A DNA stretch of 64,000 bases from Dama dama (taxonomy: Eukaryota > Chordata > Mammalia > Artiodactyla > Cervidae), in contig NC_083714.1 of the NCBI RefSeq assembly GCF_033118175.1, positions 9,486,001 through 9,550,000 of the forward strand, written 5' to 3'. The stretch's first letter is position 1. Every line of letters begins with the position of its first letter. The position numbers and the translations under genes are program-made. This document shows positions 1 through 11,145 of this stretch, in pieces. The notes under the pieces are model-generated. The model had not been told where the DNA came from, did not search any database, and saw only the letters and a program-made list of their open reading frames with translations.

Positions 1-107
1 GAAGATCCCCTGGAGAAGGAAATGACAATCCACTCTAGTATTCTTGCCTGGGAAATCCCATGGACAGAGGAGCGTCGCAAGAGTCCGACACAACTTAGCA
101 ACTAAAT
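1..107 (+). mobile_element. Bov-tA-type SINE, cut by the window edge
   Basis: Body of the ruminant tRNA-derived SINE (GAAGATCCCCTGGAGAAGG through the GACACAACTTAGCAACT tail). The tRNA-like head lies outside the window. Confidence 0.9.
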
Positions 108-479
108 CACCAAGCCAAGAATCTTTATAAAGTTATTAGAACTAAGAAGTGAATTTAGCATAGTCTTGTTGCAGCAAAAACAGAAATGAGTGAACAGCCT
201 TCAGCACATACCAGCCAAACAGGCCTGCAAGAGTTAAACAATCTTGGTTATTCTTTAGCTATTACTACTAACAAACATTTGCAGTTGAACTTGTCCTTCA
301 CAAAGCTAATTACTCTAAGTCTATATAGATTATACTCTACACATGGCATTCTCCTCCTCAAACACCCTGTTGTAGCATTCTGCATTTCAGAAAGAAGGTC
401 ACAGGTCAATAACTTCAGGGACACCAGACCAAACAATAAATTTTTGGTTTTTATTGTAACAGTAAAATTTCAGTTTATT

Positions 480-775
480 TTACCAAACTGTAAAACAAAA
501 ACACTTGCTGAGTTGCCTGGTACCAGCTGTGGCTGTTTTGAAACTTTGCAAAGAAGAAAAAAAAAGAAAGACTTTCACTGGGATATAAAAATCTCTCTGA
601 TCCCCTAAAGAGAGGGGACATAGTTCTTGAGGCACTAGCCTGCTGTGTATTCCCCTTTGCCAGGCAAAGATAAAGCCATTTTTCTATTTTTTCCAAACTG
701 TCTCTGCATTTTTTTAAAATTTGGCACTGGCGGACAGGGGGCCAAGATTTTGGCAACCATCTCAGGATAAAAGGT
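480..775 (+). mobile_element. Retroviral-type LTR remnant (3' part)
   Basis: The segment has the look of an LTR R-U5 region: GATAAAGCCATTTTTCT at about 669-685, a T-rich stretch, then TTTGGCACTGGCGGACAGG at about 720-738, which resembles an LTR end with adjoining primer-binding area. No coding sequence is attached. The family is uncertain. Confidence 0.4.
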
Positions 776-829
776 AGCTATATGTAAATCAAGTATATAT
801 CTTAAATACTGGAAATAGTCAATTAGAAG

Positions 830-1252
830 ATGAAAAACTTAAATACCATTTGCGATGGTATATCAAAAAGAGTGAAGTCAGTAGGGATAAATTTTAGGAA
901 ATAAAGAAGACTTATACACTGAAAACTACAATATACTGCTGAGAGTAATCACAGAAGACCTAACAAATGACACAGTATACCATGTTCATGTTTCAGAGAA
1001 CTCAATACTGTCAAAGTGGCAATTCTCCCCAGATCTGTATACTCAGTATAATTCCAATTAAGATCCCAGCTGGCTTTTGCGTATGTGTGAAAATTGACAA
1101 GCTGATCCTAAAATCTGTAAGAAAATGCACAGAATCTGTAGCAGTCAAAGCAACCTTGAAAAAGAATATCAGAAGACTGCCAATAACTGACTTTGAGTTT
1201 TCCTATAAAGCTGTATTAACCAAGACAGCATAGTACTGGCAAAAGGACAGGA
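830..1252 (+). mobile_element. Ancient L1 ORF2 fragment
   Basis: The + strand translation (for example 967-1233) resembles an L1 ORF2 C-terminal region (GNSPQI, IPIKIPAG and the TDFEFSYKAVLTKTA block) but is degraded. No function. Confidence 0.7.
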
Positions 1253-1529
1253 AAGGAAATACAAAGTATATGTATCTGTCATTCTTGCTGTTCAGTTTGC
1301 ACGTTGCATTCCCTGTGTCCCATGAGCATCAAATTCCAGTGGAGCCTTGAATGGGAGCTTAGCAAGACTCAAAGCAAGAAACTGGTAATCTGGTTACTTT
1401 TATGATTGCTGATAGTCTGGAGAGGCCACCCTCTTGATTCCACCCAGAACTTACTTGCAACATATAGTCACATTCCAAGAAACACAAATGACCAAGAAAT
1501 CCAACCATATCCTTCCTGACATACACTGT

Positions 1530-1746
1530 GCATGTGTGCTTAGTGCTCAGTCATGTCCGACTCTTTGCCACCCTTTGGACTGTAGCCCCCAGGCTCCTCT
1601 GTCTATGGGATTCTCCAGGCAAGAATACTGGAGTGGGTTGCCATTTCCTCCACCAGGGGATCTGCCCAACCCAGGGACTGAACCCGCATCTCCTGGGGCT
1701 CCTGCATTGCAGGCAGATTCCTTACCCACTGAGCCATCAGGGACAT
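1530..1746 (-). mobile_element. Bov-tA-type SINE
   Basis: Full tail-to-head SINE in - orientation, from TGCTCAGTCATGTCCGACTC to the tRNA-like GAGCCATCAGGGA end. Shadow open frames here are SINE-derived. Confidence 0.92.
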
Positions 1747-2184
1747 ATGTTACCTCCTTGTATTTGCCAACCACTTACTGTTGAAAGTGATAACAAAGAA
1801 AAGATAGAACAACCCGCAGTTGCAATTCCATTTTACATGTGTAGAATGTGCACATGTGTGTGTACCAAAAAGTAACACAAAAACAGTTGAGTGCGTTTTG
1901 TGCAACATTTCCACTGTTCTGTTAAGAAGTAAATAAATATGCATGTATGAGCTACAAAATGTGAATTATGCAATTTTGGTGATTTTGCTTATGAGTCAAG
2001 CGCTCATGTATTTGCATTTAACACTGATATTGTAGAATACAGACTATATAATTTATGGTAATAGTTAAAATTTTCAACTTTACTTAGAATAACATTAAAT
2101 AATAAATAAAAAGCACAATGTCAAGGTCAACATTAATGGTCATAAATGATATCAATAGCATGTAGCTTTGATATGATGTGATGA

Positions 2185-2535
2185 AATGGCACTTTATCCT
2201 GTGATCTTCCTCTCCACACCCATAATCCCAGTTTAACCAAGAGAAAAACACGAGACAAATCTCAAATGGACAGTCATTCTATAAATACCTGGCTCATACT
2301 TATAAAGATCATCAAAATCAGTAAAAGTCTGAGAAACTGTCATAGCTAAGAGGAGCCTAAGGACATGACAACTCAAAGTATGTGGTATTCTGGATAGGAT
2401 CCAGGAGTAAAAAAGGGGCATTACCTAAAAAAAAAAAAAAAAAGTAACTGAATAAAGTATAGACTTTAGTTAATGACAATGTATCAATGCTGGTTCATTA
2501 ATTACAACAAATGTTTTATATTAATGTATAAGGTG
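2185..2535 (+). mobile_element. Ancient LINE-type 3' fragment with internal A-run
   Basis: It resembles a common mammalian repeat tail (GAAACTGTCATAGCTAAGAGG at 2334-2354, then an A-run at 2428-2444 and GTATCAATGCTGGTTCATTA at 2481-2500). It abuts duplicated block 1. The exact family is not certain. Confidence 0.5.
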
Positions 2536-3060
2536 GCTATTCCCCCTGGGGCAGGGGTGGGGGAGGCAGGCCTGGGAGCCCCAGGCTGGATGGGCCTGCT
2601 ACAGTTTCAGGCAGAAAGTCTTGAGATCCAAGTACTGACATGGGTGTCATTAGGAAAGAATGAAGAGGCGGTAGCAGCAGGGGGAACCTCTGGGCTGGAG
2701 AGAGCAGAATTCTTCAAGTCCATCTCCAGACAGATGGGCCCTGCAAAGGCAAACCAGACCTCCATGGAGTCTGTGCTGGAGAGGGGCTCCGTAGGCAAGG
2801 GTGGGGGGGACTCTGTATCTGCCACACAAGTGCAGTCTCACCAGGGAGCAGGGATCCCTGAACCAGAGACCTACCCTGGGCTTCCTCAGAGCTCCCAGAG
2901 AAAGGCCACGCCCCTGGAGACTGTTGTCATGGCAGCAGCTGGCAGGGGCTGACAGTCTTCCCCCTTGGCCTGCATGGCTTCCCTGCCTGCCTTCTGGGAC
3001 CTTCAGCTCCTGCTCCCTGAAAAGGCCTCTGCTGTCCACCTTGACTGCAGGTAAGCATGG
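2533..3060. repeat. Duplicated block 1, copy A
   Basis: About 480 bp are nearly identical (only a handful of substitutions by eye) to 25515-26040 in the same orientation. The match weakens gradually at its right end (CATGGCT..AGCCCA shared, then unrelated), which suggests homogenisation by gene conversion, not a fresh insertion. An open frame of about 140 codons crosses both copies, but the few differences include several amino acid changes and no family is recognised. Confidence 0.9.
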
Positions 3061-3125
3061 CTACAGCCCACTGCCCAGTAGCAGTTTTACAAAAGTGTTA
3101 AAGGTTCAGTGTCTCATGTCACATT

Positions 3126-3868
3126 AGTTAGTTCAGTTCAGTCACTCAGTCGTGTCCGACTCTTTGTGACCCCATGAATCGCAGCAGGCCAGGCCTCCCT
3201 GTCCATCACAAGCTCCCGGAGTTCACTCAAACTCATGCCCATTGAGTTGGTGATGCCATCCAACCATCTCATCCTCTGTCGTCCCCTTCTCCTCCTGTCC
3301 CCAATCCCTCCCAGCATCAGGGTCTTTTCCAATGAGTCAACTCTTCATATGAGGTGGCCAAAGTATTGGAGTTTCAGCTTTAGCATCAGTCCCTCCAATG
3401 AACACCCAGGACTGATCTCCTTCAGGATGGACTGGTTGGATCTCCCTGAGGTCCAAGGGACTCTCAAGAATCTTCTCCAACACTACAGTTCAAAAGCATC
3501 AATTTTTCAGTGCTCAGCTTTCTTCCCAGTCCAACTCTCACATCCATACATGACCACTGGAAAAACCATAGCCTGGACCAGACGGACCTTTGTTGGCAAA
3601 GTAATGTCTCTGCTTTTTAATATGCTATCTAGGTTGGTCATAACTTTCCTTCCAAAGAGTAAGCGTCTTTTAATTTCATGGCTGCAGTCACCATCTGCAG
3701 TGATTTTGGAGCCCCCCAAAATAAAGTCTGACACTGTTTCCACTGTCTCCCCATATATTTCCCATGAGGTGATGGGACCAGATGCCATGATCTTAGTTTT
3801 CTGAATGTTAAGCTCTAAGCCAACTTTTTCACTCTCCTCTTTCACTTTCATCACATTACCAGAGTTTA
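3126..3868 (-). mobile_element. BovB LINE 3' fragment
   Basis: The 3' end of a BovB in - orientation, homologous to 16160-16890, including the reverse-transcriptase C-terminal region (KVGLELNIQKTKIMASGPITSW at the upstream end). It is truncated and directly followed on the + strand by a Bov-tA SINE. Confidence 0.9.
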
Positions 3869-3889
3869 AATCCCATTTCTGCTCCTCAC

Positions 3890-4066
3890 TGGGCTTCCCT
3901 GGTGGCTCAATGATAAAGAATTCACCTGCCAATGCAGGAGACACAGGTTCTGTCCCTGGGTCAGGAAGATCTCCTGGAGAATGAAATGACAACCTACTCC
4001 AGTATTCTTGCCTGGAGAATCCCATGCACAGAGGAGCCTAGAGGACTACAGGCCATGTGGTCACAA
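3890..4066 (+). mobile_element. Bov-tA-type SINE
   Basis: It begins GGGCTTCCCTGGTGGCTCA directly after the BovB fragment, with a decayed 3' end. Confidence 0.9.
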
Positions 4067-4439
4067 AACACAGGAACAATTTGTAACCTCCCAGAGCCTG
4101 AGGCATCTCACTTTCAAAATGGAGTTCCTTAGACTAACTCTCACAGGACCCTAAATCAGCAGTATCAAATCAAATCCATGGGAAGAATTATTTCATCATC
4201 ATCACCTTCCCTCCCCTCATATGCGCCAAGTAGCAGACCACATTCCTTTGTACCAAATGGTTGTCACCATGGCAGAACCCTCTTCACTTTATCCTCTCAA
4301 AGGAACCCCAAATTATCTACTGTCAAGAAGAGACTTAGAGCCAATACAAAGGCACTGTCTTCATTACTTCTTTCTGGTTCTAATTCCTCATACCTCTCTG
4401 TCTGCCCTCCATGTTTACCAAGTTCTCATTAAGGGTTAA

Positions 4440-4765
4440 TTTATATTGGTTTGGGAGATTTCAGAGGCAACCATTAGCTTCTATCAGCTCTCCAGGCAAG
4501 AATACTAGAGTGGGTTGCCATTCCCTTTTCCAGGGGATCTTCCTGACGCAGGGATTGAACCCAGGTCTCCCACATTGCAGGTGGATTCTTTACTGTCTGA
4601 GTCACAGCAGCAGAAGGTAAATCCACCCTAAGAAAGGAAAGGAGCAGGGTTGGCCTGGCAGGGCATACTCCTGGCTGCCACACCCAAAGGGAAAGGGAAT
4701 TTATTTGTTTCATTAGGAGTCAGAGCTCTTTGCTGAGGATCTCCCTTAGGTCTTTCCTGAGCTTG
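4440..4765. repeat. Old dispersed repeat, copy 1 (interrupted by a SINE)
   Basis: Without the SINE at 4484-4608, this aligns to 38505-38770: shared CCTGGCAGGG, ACTAGGAGTCA-like and CTTTCCTGAGC..GCTGA blocks. Probably an LTR-type or other ancient interspersed repeat; the family is not recognised. Confidence 0.55.
4484..4608 (-). mobile_element. Bov-tA-type SINE, 3'-truncated, inside an older repeat
   Basis: CTCCAGGCAAGAATACTAGAG to GTCTGAGTCAC. The flanking sequence on both sides aligns to 38505-38770, so the SINE interrupts an older dispersed repeat. Confidence 0.88.
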
Positions 4766-4923
4766 CTGAAGTTATCATCCCATTTAGTACTAATAGTGTG
4801 CTATAAACTAATATTTTGTAGCTCATGTACTGAATCTGGATTCAAAGAATGAGGAAGTGAATCTTACAGACAACATTTAACCCAGAAAAATACAAGCTTC
4901 TGCACTTGGGTTAAAACTAAACT

Positions 4924-5222
4924 GATGGACTTTCCTGGTGGCACAGTGGATAAAGAATCTGCCTGCCAATGCAGGGGACATGGGTTTGATTCCTGGTCCA
5001 GGAAGATTCCACATGCCACAGAGCAACTAAGCCTGCGCACCATGACTACTGAAGCCCACATGCCGAGAGCTTCCACTTGACAACAAGAGAAGCCACCACA
5101 ATAAGAAGCCTGCACACTGCAACAAAGAATGGCTCGCAATCACTACAGCTAGAAAAAGCCCATGTGCAACAATGAAGACCCAGCTCAGTTAAAACTAAGT
5201 AAATAAATAATCTCTTTAAAAA
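4924..5222 (+). mobile_element. CHR-type (cetartiodactyl tRNA-derived) SINE, long form
   Basis: GGACTTTCCTGGTGGCACAG head, CCACATGCC middle, long GAAGCC-rich body and an A-rich tail AAGTAAATAAATAA. Family name from memory. Confidence 0.8.
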
Positions 5223-5691
5223 AATCTAAACTGATTTACAGAAGTGCATTAACATGGATTGGGGGGTTCTCAGCTGACTGCAACTTAAAGTGGATTCAAC
5301 TGTGTGATATGGCATCCATGAAATCTATGATCTTAGGATGCATCTGTAGATATATCTCGGCTATTCTAGAATGAAGGATGTGGTCAAATACCTCCATGCT
5401 ACACCAGGAGGAATATTCAGTATTTTCAGACATTTATAAATTCAGGAGCATGTAGAATGGTGAGTGACTTTGAACAAATATATCACATTAGAATGAGCCA
5501 AAATAACTTGGGAAATTAAACCGAATCAAAAAAACAAACAGTGAGAACGTAATTGTTTAAAGATTAAATGAGATAGCATATGTGACAATGCTTAGTGCAA
5601 TGCCTGGCACACATGTTCAATAATGTTAATAAAAAAAGGATGATAATTAGTAGTATTATCATACTATCATTAGTTACTATTATTACAGTTA

Positions 5692-5915
5692 ATACTTATA
5701 AAGTGCTTTCTATCTGCTGGGCACTACTCCAGGTCCTTTACATATACTGACTCATTGATTCCTCTTACCAGTCCTATGAGGTAGGTACTAATTGTCTCCA
5801 ATTTTGCAGATGAGGAAGTAGAGTCACAGAAAAAAGTCAAGAATATCGCACAGTGTCTCACAGGTGGGCAGGGGAAAGAAGCAGAATGTCAACTTTGCCA
5901 GAGTCAGGCTGTCAA
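5692..5915 (+). mobile_element. MIR element
   Basis: Characteristic core TGCTGGGCACTACTCCAGG, CTATGAGGTAGGTACTA and GCAGATGAGGAAGTAGAG. Confidence 0.75.
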
Positions 5916-5953
5916 GGGTAAAAGGCACTTTTGTTATTTTATATGTCTTTTGT

Positions 5954-6172
5954 GGGCTTCTCAGGTGGCACTAGTGGTAAAGAACCCACCTGCGAGTACA
6001 GGAGATGTAAGAGACTCAGGTTAGATTCCTGGGTGGGGAAGACCCCCTGGAGGAGGGCATGGCAACCCACTCCAGTATTCTTGCTTAGGAAATCCTGTGG
6101 ACAGAGAAGCCTTGTGGGCTACAGTCCATGGGGTTGCAAAGAGTTGGACGTGACTGAAACAGCTTAGCACAT
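5954..6172 (+). mobile_element. Bov-tA-type SINE
   Basis: GGGCTTCTCAGGTGGCACTAG head through the GACGTGACTGAAACAGC tail, full length. Confidence 0.9.
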
Positions 6173-6301
6173 ACGCACACACTTCTTTTGTAACACTCCA
6201 GAAGGGAGGACCAGGACCAATGTGTGTAAATTACAGGAAGGCAGATTACAGCTCAAAGTGGGGAGGGGGGGTAAATTCTTTCTTACTTCTATTATAATTA
6301 C

Positions 6302-6357
6302 TGAATTGTATATATATGTAGAGTACATATATACAATATGCAAATATATATATAGTA
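6302..6357. repeat. AT-rich simple repeat
   Basis: Interrupted TATATA/ACATAT runs immediately before an inverted SINE. Confidence 0.8.
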
Positions 6358-6365
6358 AGGCCATA

Positions 6366-6573
6366 GTGTTAGTCGGGCTCAACTGTGCCCGACTCTTTGC
6401 GACCCCATGGACTGCAGCCTACCAGGCTCCTCTGTCCATGAGATTTTCCAGGCAGAGATACTGGAGTGGGTTGCCATTTCCGTCTCCAGGGGATCTTCCC
6501 AACCCAGGGATCAAACCCATGTCTCCTGCACTGCAGGCAGATTATTTACCAACTGAGCTACAAGGGAAGCCCA
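6366..6573 (-). mobile_element. Bov-tA-type SINE
   Basis: GTGTTAGTCGGGCTCAACTG through GAGCTACAAGGGAAGCCC. It lies head-away from the SINE at 5954-6172, so the two form an inverted pair about 200 bp apart. Confidence 0.9.
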
Positions 6574-7189
6574 TTAATAATGCCATGTTCTCCATCAAAA
6601 ATGCTCCCATTTCAGATAATCAATGTTTTCCAACTATTTGTACTTAGATGCACCAATGTGCATTCCGATTTATGAAAATCAAAGTACTCAGTCTTTTTAG
6701 ATTCATGTTCTTTACAAACTTTACTTTATTCAAGAGTTCTAGAACTGAATGATTACCAATTTAGACCGGCGCTTCTGTTTGTGATTTTGGTCTAGAGACT
6801 CAAAAAATCCTGAAGTCATGGAAAAGTGAAAGCTTATTGTCCACGAAAATGACAAGACATGAGAATCATTTTGATAGAACCTAAACGGACATGATTGAGT
6901 TATGGATGTGGATTAAAACTGGAAGAAGTGGCATATGATAGTGACTCATTAAAGAGAAACAGTCCAATTTCAGTGCAGGATCTTAACTGTAAGGGAAAAA
7001 ATGGGCCTTGGTAGCTGATGACAGGAGAATGAGGGAGAGAGGTGTTATTAAGGGAAGAGACAGAGAGGAAGAGGCAATAACCCTCAAGACTGGATGCTGA
7101 CCATCTCTGGTAACCAAGAAAAGGCATACATAAACAAAAGAGAGGTGAGTGACGATGTCTAGTGTGTCGGGGGTCAAGAAATATCGGCT
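6574..7189. other. TCEAL1 upstream region, nothing recognised
   Basis: AT-rich to neutral sequence with no gene, RNA gene or clear repeat. It may hold distal promoter elements of TCEAL1. Confidence 0.5.
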
Positions 7190-7439
7190 GGTTGCGGCAG
7201 CACGGCCGCCGGTCAAAGTGGTAACTGGGGATCTGAGCTCGGCGGTGACGCGCGGCCCTCACGTGACCAGAGCCCGTGTCTGCCCAAGTCCTTCTCGTCC
7301 TGGTCCTTTTTGCCTGTCCAGACACCATCTGCCTATCGCCCTTTGGACGAGGGGGAAAGCAGAAGAAAGTAAGTCCCCTTCGCCCTCTTAAATCGGTGTG
7401 TTGGTGCTGCCCAGTAACCTCTGGGATTGGGATGGCGCT

Positions 7440-7525
7440 GAGTCCAGGCGTTCTCTCTGCAAAACCCCGCCCCCGCGCCCCCATTTCGGTGCCAAAAATG
7501 GTGGTCTAGGGAGTGGGCTGGGGAG
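7440..7525 (+). other. TCEAL1: Candidate non-coding exon 1 of TCEAL1 ending at a GTGAGT donor
   Basis: GAG|GTGAGT at 7523-7531 is a near-perfect splice donor just downstream of the GC boxes and the AAAATGGTGG motif. The 5' limit is a guess. An alternative first exon could end at 7368, where AAA|GTAAGT is also a strong donor. Both may be used. Transcript data would decide. Confidence 0.45.
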
Positions 7526-7788
7526 GTGAGTGGATCCCCCCGCCCAGGAAGACAACACGGGCACTGAGAAATAGTTTCTAAGCAGTCCTTCGCTTTCACT
7601 TCCCGCCTGAAAAGAAATGACGAGCGTTACTGGGTAGGGGCGGGGTGGGGGGGAGGACGAAGCTTTGAGATGGAGCGGGGTGGGGGGCAGGGGAATACAG
7701 GGGGGCGGCGGCCGGTGCCCAGAAAAGGGGCGTGTGTCAGTCTTTCCCTCCTCCCCGCCCCCTACCCTGTCTCGGCGTCTGTCTGCAG

Positions 7789-7856
7789 CTCCGCAGGTCA
7801 CAGCGGGGCACCTGGAGGAGAGGCCGCCTCGGAACCAGCCGCCGGGAGAGGTTCAG
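7789..7856 (+). other. TCEAL1: Candidate non-coding exon 2 of TCEAL1 (68 nt)
   Basis: A long pyrimidine tract (7741-7786) ends in the acceptor CTGCAG at 7783-7788, and CAG|GTAGGG at 7854-7862 forms a donor. The resulting 68-nt exon lies between the likely first exon and the coding exon, which begins at about 8231 after AG 8229-8230. This matches the two-non-coding-exons-plus-coding-exon plan of the family. Inferred from splice signals only. Confidence 0.5.
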
Positions 7857-8242
7857 GTAGGGGAAGGGGTGGGCAGCGGGCCGGGATGGGGTGCGAGGGA
7901 GGTTGCTGGAGGGAGCCGGGTCCACGGCACCGCCGGCCCGCTCCGCCCCGGTCCCTGCGGGAGAGGCCTGTGTGGCAAGGCCTGCCGGGAAAATGGTGGG
8001 CTTTCGGAAGGAGGGGGCGACAAGGTGGTGGGGGGTGGGAGGGGAACCACACGCGGCGAGATCCCGGGGGCCGGAGAGCCCCTCCCGTCAGCGTAGGTTG
8101 AAGGACCCGGGCCCAAACTGGGGAAGAGGCAGGTATTGGAACTCGTGGGCGGGGTCTTAGTCCAGGCAGCGCGTATTCTGACTCGCCTCAGCCTTTCTTG
8201 TTTCCTCTGTATCACCGTGCTTTAAAAAAGACCATCCTGAAC

Positions 8243-8722
8243 ATGGAAAAAGCCTGCAAAGAGCCCGAGGAGCGGCCACAGAGCTCGCCCAAGGCGGATG
8301 AAGAGCGGCCTTCTGTGGAGCAGTCTCCCGAAAAGTCGTCTCCGGAGGAGCAGTCTTCGGAGGAGGCGTCCTCGGAGGAGGAGTTCTTTCCCGAGGAACT
8401 CCTTCCTGAGCTCCTTCCCGAGATGCTCGAGTCCGAGGAGCGCCCTCCTCAGGAGCGCCTGTCGAGGAAGGACCTTTTTGAGGCGCGCCCTCCCATGGAG
8501 CAGCCTCCTTGCGGAGTGGGCAAACACAAGCTAGAAGAGGGAAGCTTTAAGGAAAGGCTGGCCGGCTCCCGCCCGCAATTTAGAGGGGACATACACGGCA
8601 GAAATTTAAGCAACGAGGAGATGATAAAGGTAGCAGAGGAGATGGAAGAGATGAAGCGAGTACGAAACAAACTGATGATCATGCATTGGAAGGCCAGGCG
8701 GAACCGTCCTTATCCTATTTAA
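8243..8722 (+). CDS. TCEAL1: Transcription elongation factor A (SII)-like 1, complete coding sequence in one exon
   Basis: The 159-residue protein is recognised as TCEAL1 (p21/SIIR), a small nuclear phosphoprotein that modulates transcription in a promoter-dependent way. Residues 1-80 are very acidic and rich in Ser, Pro and Glu, with repeated SPEEQ/SSEE-type units at about 28-50 and an [10 protein letters not shown] stretch at 51-60. Residues about 90-159 form the conserved BEX/TCEAL domain, with [16 protein letters not shown] at 91-106, NLSNEEMI at 121-128 and the basic C-terminus ending RPYPI. An upstream in-frame ATG at 8198 is disfavoured: family members start at the ATG at 8243, and a likely splice acceptor (AG 8229-8230) lies between the two. 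The coding sequence is unbroken and of normal family length. An intronless coding exon after non-coding exons is typical of the Xq22 TCEAL/BEX family. Identity is certain at family level; TCEAL1 rather than another TCEAL is supported by the whole sequence and by the MORF4L2 neighbour. Confidence 0.95.
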   Translation: MEKACKEPEERPQSSPKADEERPSVEQSPEKSSPEEQSSEEASSEEEFFPEELLPELLPEMLESEERPPQERLSRKDLFEARPPMEQPPCGVGKHKLEEGSFKERLAGSRPQFRGDIHGRNLSNEEMIKVAEEMEEMKRVRNKLMIMHWKARRNRPYPI

Positions 8723-9250
8723 TGTGTTCGGCCTTGAATTTTGTTTTGTCTGATGTTTGCTTTTTCTTACATACCTTACAACGTCTTCCTAATCTGAACT
8801 TTTTGTGTGGCTTTGGGGTATTTCTCTTGTAACTGGCATAAAATTGCATCTCACCCCCATATGCAAGACATCCTCTTTCAATCATGTCTTCTCCATTTGC
8901 ATGGAAAGATGCACAGTATATATTGTGGAGTGGAAAAAAGCAATTTTCAAAAAGTATATGTAGTATCCCATTTTTGTAAAAAGTATATATTTATATATTA
9001 ATATGCAAAGAAAAAACTCAAAGTATATACTGCAGAGGTTTAACAGTGACTATCTGTGTGGTAGGATAACAGGTGATTTGTTTTTTCATTTTTGCTTCAT
9101 CTGAATTTCTCATTTTCTCAAGATGAACACATTTTACATGTTACAAAAAAAAGACAATACAATGGGAAAAATTGTAAAGCAATGAAAGAATTTGTCAATC
9201 AGCTTATAAAGATAATGTGGCACTTAATAAATACTTTTCAGAACTTTAAA
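8723..9250 (+). terminator. TCEAL1: TCEAL1 3' UTR and polyadenylation signal (AATAAA at 9226-9231)
   Basis: The first canonical AATAAA downstream of the stop codon is at 9226-9231, giving a 3' UTR of about 530 nt, in line with a short TCEAL1 mRNA. From about 8900 the UTR resembles an old L1 3' tail in sense orientation (GTGTGGTAGGATAACAGGTG at 9056-9075 followed by T-rich and ATGAACACATTTTACATG-type sequence), so the poly(A) signal may come from that L1. Confidence 0.55.
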
Positions 9251-10745
9251 AAAGAAAAGTAAATCCCATTTTTTCTGAATCTCTTAGGCAGAAATGTAAA
9301 CCAGGTACTGTACTCACATTTGTTTAAGGGTATTATTTTCCTACTTAAATAGGAATAAGATGATTTATTATTTATGAATTATTTATTACAGGGCCTCAGT
9401 GGAACCAAGTGAGGTAAAGGTCATGTGAGCTATATTTTTTCCCCTACTGGCACAGGCTGAACCCCATCCCCTATAGATTCCCTTCAGATAGTGGGGATAG
9501 TACCCAAAGGTCTTGTTTGCACTCACAAATCCTGTGTGATGCCAGGTAAGTGCTACATACTATTTCTGTCCTGCTGTTCTCTTCCCTGGATACTGCCATG
9601 TCTGCTGGCTATAGCTGCCCCTTCTCCTGGGTCCTGCTCCTTCCGTGGCCCCCATCACAGCTGAGGTACCAGAGTTCTCCAGGTGCAAAGCTTTACTGAT
9701 TGCTCTGGAGCCGCTGCAGGACCAAAGCTGAACCCTGTCTCTTAACAGATATATGAAGGATGCCCCTTCTCTAGCTTTAATATTACACCTATCCAGGTGG
9801 ATACCATCCCAGTGCTGCTTAAGACCTCTAAGTCTTATAGAATTCTTAGCAAAATAGTCCTTATTTATTTTTCTCCTGAAAGCCTCCCTTTTCTCCACTA
9901 GATGCAAACATGAGTTCACTTGGGCTTGGATAAAAATTTGTGAGCCAGACACAATGCTATGTGCCTAGAACTGGAAACCCCCTCTCTCAAATAATCTCCA
10001 AGGATAACTATGGTTGTAATTGCCCAATACTTGTCTTAGGGTGAGTTCTCTACCAGAGGCTTCTGGCAGGCTTGCCTTACCAATTCCTCTAACTTGCTCA
10101 GTATGTATAAGTTAGAGAAAATTATGACTTAAGCTCAAGCTAGGATATTACCCATCCGCCCCACCCCACACCAACAAGAAACATGCAAAAGTACTTTGTA
10201 AGTCATTAAATTACTATATATGTCGGTATCAGATATTATGATTTCTGTGTTAAACTTGTTTGTAAAAACCTAAAATTTTGTTTATTGATTGTATTCACTT
10301 TAGAAACACAGACAGTGGTTAATAATTTCTCAGATTATAACCCAATCATGAACCCAGTCTGTCTGATGAACTACGTAAGATTCAATGTGTTCACATCTCT
10401 AGAAAGTGTAATTTGCAATTCCAAAGGAATCTGGGAGAGGTATTGTTTCCCCAAACTCAACAGTAAAATTTAAATATTTCAGGTGTCAGTGTTTCTCCTG
10501 TAAAATAAGCAGAGACCTGGGCTCTACCCCAGACCCACTAAATCTGCTTTTCTGTTTATAAGCACACAAGCTAGAAAGTCACTGCTAGCTATATACAATA
10601 TATTCCTAGTTTTAGTAAGGATAAATTATGACATAAATAGAAGTACAGATGATTATAAGAGAACTAAAGAGGTAAAAGCCTTGTCCAACCATATTTCTAA
10701 ATAAGGAATTAAAAATAACTCCATCAATTTTACTACATAAAATTT
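9251..10745. other. Intergenic, no supported feature
   Basis: No gene or clear repeat. A 130-codon - strand open frame at 9560-9952 shows no family resemblance, no splice context and no CpG promoter, and is treated as chance. Confidence 0.5.
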
Positions 10746-10883
10746 AATTGGGGGGGGCTTCCCTGGTGGCCCAGTAATTAAGCCTCCGTGCTTCCAATGC
10801 AGGGGGCATGGATTTGATCCCTGGTTGGAGAACTAAGTTCCCACATGTGGCATGGCACAGACAAAAATAAACAAAAAGTTTAG
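10746..10883 (+). mobile_element. CHR-type tRNA-derived SINE, short form
   Basis: GGGGGGCTTCCCTGGTGGCC head, CTCCGTGCTTCCAATGCAGG and an ACAAAAATAAACAAAAAG tail. Confidence 0.85.
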
Positions 10884-11145
10884 ACTTTTTGCAGCAAAGC
10901 AAGACCATATACAGAATAAATATGGTATAAATAAATAAAAACCTAAGAGAGGTGACAAAACAGCAAGATGTATTTTCTATGACTGACATTATGTAATGCC
11001 TTGCAGTACTTCCTTACAATATGAGTAAAGGACATCAAAAATAAGTGCAAAATTCTTTGGTAATCAGATCTCAAAGTGGTAAGCCAGTCCTGTGCCCTTA
11101 ATTTTGCTTTTAATTTTTTCACTGTGTGATGACATTTGGAGGATC

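Larger units (their letters stand above)
7190..8110 (+). promoter_or_regulatory. TCEAL1: CpG-rich promoter and 5' non-coding region of TCEAL1
   Basis: The stretch is GC-rich and full of CpG, in contrast to the AT-rich flanks, and it ends just upstream of the TCEAL1 coding exon. It contains GC boxes (CCCCGCCCC at about 7464-7472) and two copies of an AAAATGGTGG motif (7495 and 7990). The transcription start cannot be fixed from sequence. No TATA box is evident, as expected for a CpG-island promoter. Confidence 0.8.

Noticed and set aside
1530..1746. tRNA-like heads of SINEs as tRNA genes
   Set aside because: The ruminant SINE heads are diverged tRNA-derived promoters inside retroelements, not functional tRNA genes.
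7388..8215. Many overlapping open frames over the TCEAL1 CpG island
   Set aside because: GC-rich DNA has few stop codons; the products are low-complexity Pro/Gly/Arg with no family resemblance.
9560..9952. 130-codon - strand open frame
   Set aside because: No promoter, no recognised domain and no duplicate; length is within chance expectation.
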